Shown here: in pieces, positions 54,000 to 64,000 of the stretch
Numbering within the stretch: the first letter of the stretch is position 1
Layout: every line of letters begins with the position of its first letter
Assembly (NCBI GenBank): GCA_037043015.1
Contig: CM073322.1
Location: forward strand, 12,845,601-12,909,600
DNA length: 64,000 nucleotides
Origin: Bryum argenteum
Taxonomy: Eukaryota; Streptophyta; Bryopsida; Bryales; Bryaceae
Direction: 5' to 3'
The notes under the pieces: generated by a model
What the model saw: only the letters and a program-made list of their open reading frames with translations
Told to the model about the DNA's origin: nothing
The model's database searches: none
Program-made: the position numbers and the translations under genes

Positions 54000-55727
54000 T
54001 AGTTGATTAGCACAAGTTTTTACAGACGTGTTTATCGAATGGTTTTGATGATTTTTCTACATGAATACATTATTTCATATGTTTTCAATTACTTTTCTAA
54101 TATACTTATTTTCATATCATATATATTTATTTGAGTATGGTTGAATGGAATTATTGTTTATAATAAATAGTTTACAAAATAGCATATACACAAATAAGTA
54201 GATTTTTTAAAGGCAATGCATTCCTTCAAACTAAATTTCATTCTACCAATATTTTTTAACATTATCATTATATTTGAATTGTTATGAGAAGCACAAACCG
54301 CACTTGGCCATGAGCGGTTTTCCTCAATACTGTGTTCTTTGTAGATTTTTGGACAATTTGCCCAAATACCATTACAAGTCCGTAATCTACCCTAAAAAAA
54401 ACTTGTTTGTTGTATTAGGGTTAAATTTCATAAAGTGCATTTTTGGCCTAAAGATAGGTTGGAACGATTAGGATTATAAGTTATAGAGCAAGTATTTTAA
54501 CACCGAAGGCCTTTGTACTTTTATGAAACAAATTTGTTCCTAAAATACGCATATGAACCCTAAACGACTTGGCTCAGGTGTAGATTGCTACTACACAATT
54601 GCTTCTTTTCTAAGACCACATATGCATTAAAAACGTAACTTGGAGAAGCAAGTTTGGATCACGTGCGTGGGAACAAACAAGTTTACAATTACCAATTTTT
54701 GTGATTGCAATTTGTATTTAATTTCATTTCTGATTTAATACTTGATTGTGCTCAAATTGTTGCATTTAATTGACAAACATGTTATGCATTGTGACAAGGA
54801 AGGAGTGAGAAAGAAATCTCCTCGATGATCATATCATTTTGTTGATATGCCTACATAAGGTAAGGTGCTCAGTAATGGCCCAAAATTTAGCACACAAAAA
54901 TCTGTAGTGAAGTTAGCACTACTAGTAATTTTTGTGGACGTGGAAAGTACAAAGTGAAAGGATAGACCAAGTGAAATCATCAATTTTGGATTCTTTTACA
55001 ATCAACTTCAAATTATTTGAAGTTGGACGTATGGGTGTCGTTAAATAACACCCTATATTGTTCGTTGTAAATCCATGGTGTTGTTGAATTGCAAAGATTT
55101 TACGTACTTGTGGATAAAAGAACGTGGCTCCAATTTTGGTACTACTCCGTTTAAGAGCACTCTTCCATACTTTCAAGATCATAAGTCATATGTGTTTTTC
55201 CCAATCTAGACTCGAACTCATTGGCGATCATATATGTTTAACATCCACTTTGGTTTCATGAAGATTATGGTGTGTCTTTTATGGAGCGAAATAGACCAAT
55301 TTTTTTTGTTAAATGTTGACTTCCAAATAGTCTTTAATAAAGTGTTAGAATGAACATAAATGAAATTAAAAATGTACCCTATACAAATGTTATCACTAAT
55401 TTTGTGACAAACGTTATAACCTCGAATTGTTAGTGTGTCCCCAAGGACACGAGTACATTCTTGACTCACCCGGAAACCAAATTCAACATTTAGATTGAAT
55501 TTGCCAATTTATAGACTCTAGGAACATAATTCTATCGTATAATTTCTTTCAAATCTAATTTCAAATTGCATATACTAAGTCTTTACAGATTAAAACAAAA
55601 ACCATGATATTGCTATTATACGAGCTATACGAGCTACAAATAAGTCATATTTTTAAAACCTCTAGAATTTTTTTCCCATAAAAGTTACCATGTTTTTGGT
55701 ATGCTCGGAAGACACAGGTACAAACTA
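54000..55727. other. AT-rich DNA, nothing recognised
   Basis: Only short ORFs (60-86 codons), none with recognisable motifs; no terminal repeats seen. Confidence 0.5.
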
Positions 55728-56269
55728 AGGTAGAACCACCTATTGGCGATCACCTTCCTATTACCGTTCCCTATAAATGGCGTAATCGCTGGGCGGCTAC
55801 ATTCTATGGGCGTACATTTAATTGAAATGTAAATATTAGATGGGCAGCGGCCGTAATTAGGTGGGCAATGGCTGAGAAACGGTGGCTACTCATACGGCTC
55901 TAAGAGAAATTAATACGGTTGTGAGGTATTTTTATCTGCAGCAGCCATACACTTTAATTGCATTGCTTTGTTGAAATGGTGGGCATTGCATGCTTGGACA
56001 AGTGGAATTGGCATTTATTGTATTCGCTTTTGGATGCAAGAATGACTGCTAAAGGACGAAATTCTGTGGGTCATGAATGTAGTAACTTGTTTATGAGAGA
56101 GATGCACGAGTCCATGCATGAGTTTGTGGCCAACCGCATGCTCAACCGCAACTGTTTGAGTGAAACAACTGCATGATTTATTCAACTTAGTAAAGAACTT
56201 TGAGAACTAGCATTGGATTTGCTGAGTGTTCCCTTCGAAGAGGGAGCTGGACAGTGAAGAGAGAGATTG

Positions 56270-56346
56270 TACAGACGAAGCCAGAGATTGGCAGTCAATC
56301 GCAAATGGGTGAGTACAGACGAAGCCAGAGATTGGCAGTCAATCGC
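56270..56346 (+). repeat. 44-bp tandem duplication at the transposase start
   Basis: The words 'tacagacgaagccagagat' and 'tggcagtcaatcgc' occur at 56270 and again at 56314. The first in-frame ATG lies in the 11 bases between the copies, so the start codon may have been created by, or moved with, the duplication. Confidence 0.85.
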
Positions 56347-59271
56347 TTGCGGTCATTGAGCTTCGAACCACTAAGTTCAGGGGCTGAAGAAAACTGGAAT
56401 GGAGGGGCGGTGGATACTGAAACTTGCAGTGATGAGGAAGGGGGTACCGGAGCGTCACAACACAGATCCACGTTGGTGGCTCCACGCGTAGAGCCTAGAG
56501 GAAACCGCCAGCAGCTGCGGCACTTGCTAGATCGCGTTGGACCGGAGGTTGCAGTAAACTCCCAGCGGCATTTCGTGGATGGCGATGGAGCGGACTTGAG
56601 CGGAGCGGCAAGCAAATGGAGCGGACCTGAGATGGAACGCGGCGGCCAGCAGCTTCGGCACTTTCAAAATCGCCTTGGACCGATCATGATGGATCGGGAT
56701 GGACCGACTAGGGATCCAGTGCGCTTGCGGATGAGCTCTACAGGTGCGTTCACCGACAGACGTGAGCTAGTTCGAAGTGGGCACTTCCACAGCGAGGAAG
56801 GACGGCAGCTAAACCATCGCGGACCCTATGGCCAACATCCACAACATCAACGAGCAGATCAGATGCTCAGTCCGACGAGCGACAGTGACAATGCGCATGG
56901 AGACCTGCTGCAACAACCTCCGATGAACTCCTCGCAGCCTCGAATGTCATCAACGAGCATATCAGATCGGATGCAGTACCATGAACGAGCAGATCGGATA
57001 CTGAGTCCGACGACTGAGAGCGATCTTGCGCATGGAGACCTGCTGCAGCAGCCTCGGATCAACTCCTCGCAGCCTCGGATGCACTCCTCGCAGCGATCCC
57101 CGCTAGCAGCAGGTAAACAAAAAATCGCTCATTGGAGTTCTGATCAGATGCTTGCTGCCGTTGCAACTGTGGAAGACGGAGGAAAACTTAGAGCAGTAGC
57201 CCGGAATTTTGATATTCCTCAGAGCACACTATCAGACTATGTGCATGGTAAGATTCTAACAAGAAAGAGAGGTCCACCAACCGTGTTAACCACAAGTGAG
57301 GAAAAGGCTTTAGAAGACTATATACTGAAAATGCAAGACCTTGGATTTCCACTAACTATTGATCAGCTTCGGCTGAAAGTAGCTGAAATGACCCAAGAGA
57401 GAGTTACACCATTTCGAGAAGGCATTCCAGGAAATGGGTGGCTCAAATGGTTCAAAAAACGACACCCTAATCTAGCTCTACGACAATTTGAGGGATTAGA
57501 ACTTGCTAGAGCAAAAGGATTGTGTGTAGAGAATGTTAGTTCATTCTATTCTAACTTATCAACCCTATATGAGAAAGAAGAATTTCCTCCAGATCGGATT
57601 TGGAATTGTGACGAAACTAGTGCCCAAGCAGGGAGGAATGGAGGGGGAAGAGTGTTAGCAAAGAAGGGCACCAGATCTGTGCACAAGATAATGCCGAATG
57701 AGAGAGAGTGGCTAACAAATCTAACTTGTGTGAATGCTGCTGGTGAGAGCATCCTTGGATTCTACATTTTCTGTGGAAAGAGGATACGAGAGAATTACCT
57801 CCTCCATTGTGAGAATGGGGTTGTTATGGCAGTGCAAGATCATGCATGGATGACAACAAAGTTGTTCTCAGATTGGATCTCCCATTTCATTAGGTTTCTT
57901 AACAACAACGGAGGAATTTCAGAAGAGAAGAGACACTTACTCATAGTAGACGGACACAACTCCCATGTGTCATTGGAGGTGGTTTGCAAGTGCAAACAAG
58001 TGGGGCTTGATCTTCTAACTCTGCCAAGCCACACAAGCCACAGATTGCAGCCATTGGATGTTAGCGTTTTTGGTCCATTCAAAAAATACTTTAAACGATA
58101 TCGAGATGCATGGACAATGACACATCGAGGCAAGGGAGCTTGTAAGCAAATATTGGCAATGTGGGTGTCTAAAGCTTTGGAGAGGGCACTTATAGCAAGC
58201 AATATCACCTCTGGCTTCCGCACCACCGGGATCTACCCATTCAACTGCAACGCTGTTGATGCTCACCTCGGCCCATCCAAGCAATTCGTGGCTGTTGCAA
58301 GCGATGCACCGCTTGAAGGCGGTGCCTCAGATGAAGAGGACCAGGGCGACCTAGTATCCGGCACTGACAGCAACTGCTCCGAAGATGGAGGCAACAGGAC
58401 AGTGCAAGTGATACAAGGGGACCTCGTCACTGATTTACAGCAGCCAATCCAGCACTATTACGTGCCAGCAAGAGCAAGCCTCGATGCGCGATGCAGCAGC
58501 GATGAGGATGCGGACGAAGCTCCGAACTTGCAAGGTCAGCAACCATCGGAAGAAATCTCCCCAGCTATGTCGGCATTGTTAGAGTTACCTCACATCCCTG
58601 TCAGGCAGACCTCAAGGCGCAACGCAGACCCCTTGATTGATTATTCGCAGTCGTTGTTGTTGACCTTGGATGATTATCTCCAAAGCATGCAACTGAAAGC
58701 GGAACGCCCTGAGCAGGCCCGCGTCGAGGGCGAGCGGCGTCGAGAAGAGGCGCTGCGACGTCGCATCGAGAGGGCTGCAGAAAGATCACGCAAGCAGAAG
58801 GAGCGGGCTCTTACTGAGCAACAGAAGGCATCGCGGAGAGCATTCCGGGCTCTGTGGACGCGTGCTGCGATCAGAGACGCGGGGGAGAGACTCCAACACC
58901 TAGTTCGTACTCGTCCGCCTCAGCCTGGAGATTATATAGCGTCGTTTTTTGGCGTTCTTCCGCCTTTGTTGAAGCGGAACATGGCACTGCGCTTGGCAAA
59001 GCGCCGATGCCGGAGAAACGGAACCAGCGATCTTCACGATCTACCCTCCGCAACTCCACCTCCCTGGGTGCATCGCCCGGATCCAAGGTACCAAATTCTA
59101 AATTTGAGCGACGAAGATCGTGATCTTGTGGAGCCTCACTCTGTGCCCGACCACTCAATTGCCGTTCTTCGTTCGGCCGCAGCGTCGATGCCTCCCTTGT
59201 CGACGGGAATCGCGGAAACGATTCAAGGAAGGGTTGTTACCGTTGCCACAGTGCGAGATGCACGATTCTAG
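56305..59271 (+). CDS. pogo/Tigger-family transposase with long N-terminal extension
   Basis: 988 residues from the first in-frame ATG (56305); the frame is open back to 56200 without another ATG. Residues 1-270 are polar, Ser/Gln/Arg-rich and probably disordered, with an internal duplication (ADQMLSPTSDSDNAHGDLLQ versus ADRILSPTTESDLAHGDLLQ). Then a psq helix-turn-helix (WSSDQMLAAVATVEDGG ... FDIPQSTLSDYVHGK), a CENP-B/Tc5-type DNA-binding domain (GNGWLKWFKKRHPNLALR), and the DDE core: Asp in IWNCDETSAQ, Asp in LLIVDGHNSHVS and Asp in SHRLQPLDVSVFG. The last 300 residues are acidic then a basic Arg/Glu coiled coil (EQARVEGERRREEALRRRI). Relatives are usually 450-600 residues, so the extensions are unusual. 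It would cut and paste the element at TA sites. All catalytic residues are present. Confidence 0.93.
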   Translation: MGEYRRSQRLAVNRLRSLSFEPLSSGAEENWNGGAVDTETCSDEEGGTGASQHRSTLVAPRVEPRGNRQQLRHLLDRVGPEVAVNSQRHFVDGDGADLSGAASKWSGPEMERGGQQLRHFQNRLGPIMMDRDGPTRDPVRLRMSSTGAFTDRRELVRSGHFHSEEGRQLNHRGPYGQHPQHQRADQMLSPTSDSDNAHGDLLQQPPMNSSQPRMSSTSISDRMQYHERADRILSPTTESDLAHGDLLQQPRINSSQPRMHSSQRSPLAAGKQKIAHWSSDQMLAAVATVEDGGKLRAVARNFDIPQSTLSDYVHGKILTRKRGPPTVLTTSEEKALEDYILKMQDLGFPLTIDQLRLKVAEMTQERVTPFREGIPGNGWLKWFKKRHPNLALRQFEGLELARAKGLCVENVSSFYSNLSTLYEKEEFPPDRIWNCDETSAQAGRNGGGRVLAKKGTRSVHKIMPNEREWLTNLTCVNAAGESILGFYIFCGKRIRENYLLHCENGVVMAVQDHAWMTTKLFSDWISHFIRFLNNNGGISEEKRHLLIVDGHNSHVSLEVVCKCKQVGLDLLTLPSHTSHRLQPLDVSVFGPFKKYFKRYRDAWTMTHRGKGACKQILAMWVSKALERALIASNITSGFRTTGIYPFNCNAVDAHLGPSKQFVAVASDAPLEGGASDEEDQGDLVSGTDSNCSEDGGNRTVQVIQGDLVTDLQQPIQHYYVPARASLDARCSSDEDADEAPNLQGQQPSEEISPAMSALLELPHIPVRQTSRRNADPLIDYSQSLLLTLDDYLQSMQLKAERPEQARVEGERRREEALRRRIERAAERSRKQKERALTEQQKASRRAFRALWTRAAIRDAGERLQHLVRTRPPQPGDYIASFFGVLPPLLKRNMALRLAKRRCRRNGTSDLHDLPSATPPPWVHRPDPRYQILNLSDEDRDLVEPHSVPDHSIAVLRSAAASMPPLSTGIAETIQGRVVTVATVRDARF

Positions 59272-59615
59272 GGTTCAATGCGCTGGGAACTGACAGCTAA
59301 CGGCCACTTTTGCATGTCTGGCCTGTACAGCTTTTGGGTGGCTTTTGTCCGCTTCCAGGTTAAGTTTAGGCTAAAATACCCTGGCATGGTGTCAAAACTA
59401 GCTCGTTTTTGCCCCACAGTGCATGTGATCTATGCACGATGACAAGAAGCTACTTCTTATTTTTTTCGAAATTTACTGTAATGTACGCTTCATAAATAAA
59501 TAATCAAAATTTCTCACTATCATTTCCTACTATCTGTGTTAAAATTTTCCGATCCAGAATCTCATTGCAACCATACTATATTCTTAAATGTCCGATAATA
59601 GGTGGTTCTACCTTA

Positions 59616-60033
59616 GTAGTCGAATTACTCCTTGCATTTTGATTCTTGCAGAAGAAAGAAAACCCTCTTTTGGTTGAAATAGAAAAAATATGACACATTT
59701 AACTACTTCCAACCTAGAAGTGACACATGGGGAGCTCCCCATGGCTTTGATAGAAATTGATTTTGAAAATGTAAACTAAACAGGGGAGCCCAGGGGAAGA
59801 TACTCAAATCCCAGAAATAATAAATTTTCAATTAGCATCATAGCCATTTTCCAAAATAAAAAAATCAACAAACTGTTTTTAGTTCAGATTTCATGATTTA
59901 GTTAAGAATAACATAAATAAAACCCTAAAACAAAATCCTATCCATGCAACTCTTGAATAACAATGCATCATGTAAGAAGTTATATTTATGCTCCACTTGT
60001 ACAAACATAGACAACTTCATACTCAAGATTGAT
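59616..60033. other. AT-rich DNA, nothing recognised
   Basis: No ORF above 60 codons and no repeat structure seen. Confidence 0.5.
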
Positions 60034-60154
60034 TGAGCTAATTTTGAAGAGAAACTTGAAGTAACCGCCTCACCGAATGGAAAACATCAAAATCAAGCTA
60101 CTTTTGAAGGAACTTGGTAACCGCCTCACCGAATGGAAAACATCGAAATTAAGT
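60034..60154. repeat. Direct duplication, about 60-bp period
   Basis: Two adjacent copies share 'gtaaccgcctcaccgaatgg' followed by 'aaaacatc', differing by small indels and a few substitutions. Confidence 0.8.
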
Positions 60155-60277
60155 AGACCGGAGCCTCCACCAAACAGACGCCGAAAAAAAGGTGATAATA
60201 GCTCGACCTACTGTTGCCAAATTTGATCGAACACAAGGAAATTATCACTACGACAAGACAAAGTGGTCAGTAAGGAG

Positions 60278-60640
60278 TCAAAATTTGGCACCCACAGATT
60301 GGGCGGTCCTCATAAATGTATTGTACATGGGGAGTTGCTCTTCAGGCCAGGTGATGAGTCTCCGGAAGGACGGACCCATGTGGCCGGTGCCATTTTTATC
60401 CTCACCAGATCCCTCCCAAAACAGACAGTGGCACTTGAATGAGAATGCCATTCTTAGCAATTGTCGTTCCCTGATTTTCGAGTAACTTCAGGAATCGCTT
60501 TCTCTTTCGACTGTGGTTTTGTTTCATCATGCTGTTGTTGGAGGACGGTGATGAAGGTGTTGAGCTTCTCAAAGGTACAGTGATTTGGACACAATAGCCA
60601 TGCAGGAACGCTAGCTATGGTGCCACATTTCGACAACATG
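60278..60640 (-). pseudogene. Possible short coding remnant
   Basis: Two minus-strand frames abut: KCGTIASVPAWLLCPNHCTF ... VTRKSGNDNC (60639-60454) and CHCLFWEGSGEDKNGTGHMG ... YNTFMRTAQSVGAKF (60460-60278). The plus-strand ORF 60192-60485 overlaps the second. No family recognised and either strand could be fortuitous. Confidence 0.2.
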
Positions 60641-60649
60641 TGTTGGATC

Positions 60650-62880
60650 GAAGAGAAGTAGGAGATTGCCGTTTTGACTTTGGTCAGCTCTGACTTATTA
60701 TATTTAGCAAATGAAGCTTAAACCTTTAGCAAATCTTTAGGTTTTCTCGTACCTTTCCAACAAGACCATTCATGCCTCAAAATTTTCCATACTTTAGGAG
60801 ATATTCACTCTCAAAAATTACAAGCACGGGTACGGCACGCTGAAATCTGCCCAACAGTGCAGTATAGCCCCTTGTATGTTCTCAAATTTCTGCAATTACT
60901 TCAAAAAATCATCAAAATTTGAGATTTTACTTTTATTCAGTTTTTCTTTTCTGTGTGTGTAAAGAAGGTACTTAGGGATGTTCTCATCATTTGGATTTTC
61001 GATATGATAATGTGAATTGCCGTTTTAACCATCAAAAATAGGCCTTTCTATTTGAGTTTCAGCATACCCCATGTGAAATTCAAGCTTTTCTCTGCGTTCT
61101 TTATATTGCATGAGGGTAAAAGATTTATGAACATGTACCGAACTTGCATACAAATGAAGAGGCTCATATCAGGTTTACTTTTGTAACGGTTTTTTTAGGC
61201 CCCAAAGAAGTGGATCATCGTATTTCAGTGCTACGAGCGTTTTTCGGTGGCCAAGGAGGGGATGGGTAAAGAGCCCCCTAATTTTTTGATGTATAGGCTT
61301 TAAATTCCAAGGAGAAGTCTTCTGAGGGTAATTTAGGGTCGCAGACCTCAAATTTGAATTCAAAATTATCAAAAAAGGCCATCGGGTGTCCAAATGGAAA
61401 ATTCCAGGGATTTTGAACAAGAATTCCCATTGGCTGAAGGGGGCTCCGAGAAACGCTCGTAAAAGTGAAATACGGGGTCCCAAAGAAGTGATCTCCCTTT
61501 TGACTACAAGGCAACAAAACTTTGTTTTTCAACTTTGAACGTTATGATCTCAAAATTGGTAAGGAGTTTTGGGTTGAGATTTGGTGTATATGATCACGGA
61601 CAAGTTAGGTACTAGATCCTACGGCTACATTTCAGAAATTCCATTACAAAGTGAAAAAATCTTGCATTGAAAGGGATCGGTTTTGGGATAAAGCTTTGAA
61701 AACATGCCTCGTAGTTTTAGGGATTAAAGAAGAAGCTCTAGAGTGACCTCTAGATGGCCATATTTGAAATTTGTGAACAAATTTTTTTAGAAATTTGATT
61801 TTGGAGAATCCAACTGTATAATCTTGTCTATAATTGTCTAATTAGTCTACCCAAATTTCACAATACCCACTTTGAGTTATATTCAATCATAAAACAACAC
61901 ATCTTTTGTGGTCGATTGTCTTCGATTTTGACTGTTAGGGGTTAATCTTAAAAGTTGAGAGAGGTCCCAATCGGATCACTGTGCCTGAATTTAGAGATGT
62001 TGTTTTTACAAGCAGTGAAACTTTTATTGCATACATTTCGATAAACATTTTTTTCAAATTTGATAAAACTTGGTGGATAAAGTAATTGGAGGGCTCTAAA
62101 TGCGATCCTACTATTGGATTTCTCAAAAGCAACTATATAATTTTTAAATTTTCTAATTCATTAAAATAAAAATAAAGAACAACTATTTCAAAAGGGATCA
62201 TTTGGAAAACATTGTAGACCAAAAATTATGGAAAAAAAAAAAAAAAAAAAAAAACAACTTGATGAAGATCTCAAATTGCATACATCATGAACACTACAAA
62301 ATAGAGCAAGAACTTCTCCAATGTCATATTCTATTTCAAATTCTAGCCTCATTGGTGAAGTCAAACGACCTCATCGAAGACCCAAATTTCAATAGAACAT
62401 AGTTACGACCAACACCCAACATAACTTAGAATCATGTCCAATTTCTAACACATGTGTTCTATTATGTATGTTTGACCAACGCTAATTAAGTCTCCAATGT
62501 ATGAATTTTGGTACCATAAATCCCTTACTCATGACTTGCAAATAATCTCTATACCAACATATGTGTCAAAAAGTATTGATAGAAAAATTAGAGCCAATAA
62601 TGTAATGGAGGTTAGTACTCTCATTATACAACCTCACAATCCTAGAAATTGCAACAGATTAATGAAATAGTCTCCATGAGCATAATGAAAGGTAAAATTG
62701 TGGTACAATTAGTGTACAAGGGTACCACATTAAATCAACTGATTAAATCTCATCACAACTGAAATGTTGATCCCCTTCCAACAAATACTTCAACTAATTG
62801 ATTTTGTTGATGTACCTCATCAATTTCTACTCTTCTAGAATCACACTCTTCTGACAACCTTCCAACATATGTTTAACCCC
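60650..62880. other. AT-rich DNA with a poly(A) tract
   Basis: Short ORFs only. A run of about 22 A lies at 62229-62252. The two ORFs at 61175-61532 on the minus strand overlap in different frames and show no domain. Confidence 0.45.
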
Positions 62881-62888
62881 TATATGTT

Positions 62889-62889
62889 T

Positions 62890-62928
<39 letters not shown>
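62889..62928. repeat. Poly(T) tract, about 40 bp
   Basis: Uninterrupted T run. It may be the poly(A) tail of a retroposed minus-strand sequence, but no gene is recognisable beside it. Confidence 0.9.
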
Positions 62929-62929
<1 letters not shown>

Positions 62930-63039
62930 CACTATGAGAATATTATTTTTCTTTTTTTAGACTCTAGAGATTCTCGATGCAATATTGTCAAGAATGATCT
63001 TCTTCTACTTCATACGTTTAATAATTTAATCTAAACATA

Positions 63040-63190
63040 GTTTAAATAGACCAACTATAGAATCTTAAAGTAAATTAGACAATTTACTCACATGCCAAAT
63101 TTGAATTGTCGATTCTTTTTCATTTGTGGGATCATAATGGTTGAATTTTTATCTTGTAGAAACCCCAAAAAACTTTTTTGGCTTTCTTGG
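63040..63190. repeat. Diverged relative of the hAT-arm sequence
   Basis: The words 'atcttaaagt', 'gtcgattctttt', 'catttgtgggatcataatg' and 'aaaccccaaa' occur in the same order and spacing as in the hAT arm at 14225-14360 ('gatcttaaagtt', 'gtcgattcttttcc', 'agtgagatcgtaatgctc', 'aaccccaaatag'). The rest of the arm and the hAT ends are absent. Confidence 0.5.
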
Positions 63191-64000
63191 ATCTTAATGG
63201 GTTAACCCAACTCTTAACCTCGGCCGACGTGGAGTAATTCCTTCTATACATATGCTTGTAGTGAAAAAAACTTCACTTGTCTCCAAAATAATAATAAATA
63301 TTTTACTAAATAACTTGGACTACACAAGACCTAAGAATCAATCACTCTACTCCACGTACACATGAGGTAAAAATTCATTCAATCCAAAAATCAAGACTGA
63401 GTAGTTTCAAAAATATGCACAAATTTAGTCATATCAACCTTTGAGGAAGTAGTAGTATCATTCTACAAAGGGCTACACTATTTTCTCATCTTAAGTTTTT
63501 TTGAACTCAACATAATAATTTGAATTAGGAGGGGGGAAGACCTTTTGATGCGAAACCCAATGTTAGTTTTCCGTTAGTCATCCTAATCCCTTATTGGCCC
63601 AACAAAAGCAACAAAAGCTTGGAACAAGGGGAAGAAAAGGGCACAAAAGTCTAGGAGCTTAGCTTAGAATCCCAAGATATTTGGCATGGCAGAGAACTTA
63701 CATTTCAAAAAATGGAGCTGTTTAGTGACAGCCCTTTGAACTCTAACAAGAATTTAAATTAAATAAGCTCGGCCCTCTAGAGAGGGTAGTACCTTTGCCC
63801 CTTTGCAGTCTTTTCATTCTGCCAAAAGAACTGATCCCAATGATTTTTCTGTTTTATAACCACTTTCTAGTGGCTGCTATTAATTCTTTTAAAAAATGTC
63901 CTTATCTCCCTACTACTCACGATTATGATTTGGAGCCCAAATGTGGGTTCTTTGTCATTGGATTTTGTAAGCAAAAGTTGAATTTCTCATCGACATAGTG
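63191..64000. other. AT-rich DNA, nothing recognised
   Basis: No supported feature; a 67-codon ORF at the very end has no known content. Confidence 0.5.

Larger units (their letters stand above)
55728..59613 (+). mobile_element. Complete pogo-type (Tc1/mariner superfamily) transposon, 3886 bp
   Basis: The termini AGGTAGAACCACCTATT (55728-55744) and its exact reverse complement (59597-59613) form a 17-bp inverted repeat, flanked by TA on both sides (55726-55727, 59614-59615), the Tc1/mariner target duplication. It encloses one transposase ORF with about 570 bp of 5' and 325 bp of 3' non-coding DNA. A TATA-like CTATAAATGG lies at 55771. The perfect ends and open ORF suggest a recent insertion. 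Confidence 0.92.

Overview
The window is nuclear DNA of a land plant. It carries a Ty3/gypsy chromovirus whose primer-binding site matches the 3' end of initiator tRNA-Met, non-chromoviral Ty3 elements, a Ty1/copia remnant, hAT and pogo DNA transposons, an NLR-type leucine-rich-repeat array and GT-AG introns. The species cannot be read from the sequence. The repeat load would suit a bryophyte, fern, lycophyte or gymnosperm as well as a repeat-rich seed plant. I found no rRNA, tRNA, CRISPR array or bacterial-type operon. Nearly everything is mobile DNA or decayed coding sequence. The only long uninterrupted ORF with all expected domains is a pogo-type transposase (56305-59271).

Layout. 1-1727: tail of a retroelement ORF and its 3' non-coding part. 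1780-3780: decaying LRR array built of 138-bp units. 3947-7645: minus-strand Ty3 element (integrase C-terminus, polypurine tract, then a region that looks like a very long LTR containing a coiled-coil ORF). 7646-15600: satellite of about 170-bp monomers arranged as a five-monomer higher-order repeat, split by a 5.9-kb non-autonomous hAT element (9102-15049), which itself holds a 970-bp element flanked by TTAA. 15702-17861: three-exon minus-strand pseudogene. 18341-19241: plus-strand coding remnant cut off by a chromovirus. 19242-26249: chromovirus on the minus strand, with one full and one truncated LTR. 26250 to about 39820: second non-chromoviral Ty3 element on the plus strand, broken by the chromovirus, by a second hAT copy in its integrase (27447-32320) and by a 1771-bp solo LTR in its downstream ORF (35781-37551). 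39852-40429: end of a broken host-like gene. 42746-54000: AT-rich region with an unidentified decayed gene family, including a near-identical inverted duplication (about 42770-44003 against 52660-53876), a long plus-strand decayed coding stretch (48540-51143) and a copia scrap. 55728-59613: complete pogo element. 59614-64000: AT-rich, no convincing gene.

Three themes link the regions. First, nesting gives a partial order of events: pol, then chromovirus, hAT and solo LTR; satellite, then hAT, then the TTAA element. Second, most premature stops sit where C-to-T change of CAG, CAA or CGA explains them, as expected from deamination in methylated repeats. Third, two independent Ty3 elements show pol stop, polypurine tract and TG, followed by a promoter-like leader and a large coiled-coil ORF. 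This suggests a family with an extra gene inside or just beyond the LTR start.
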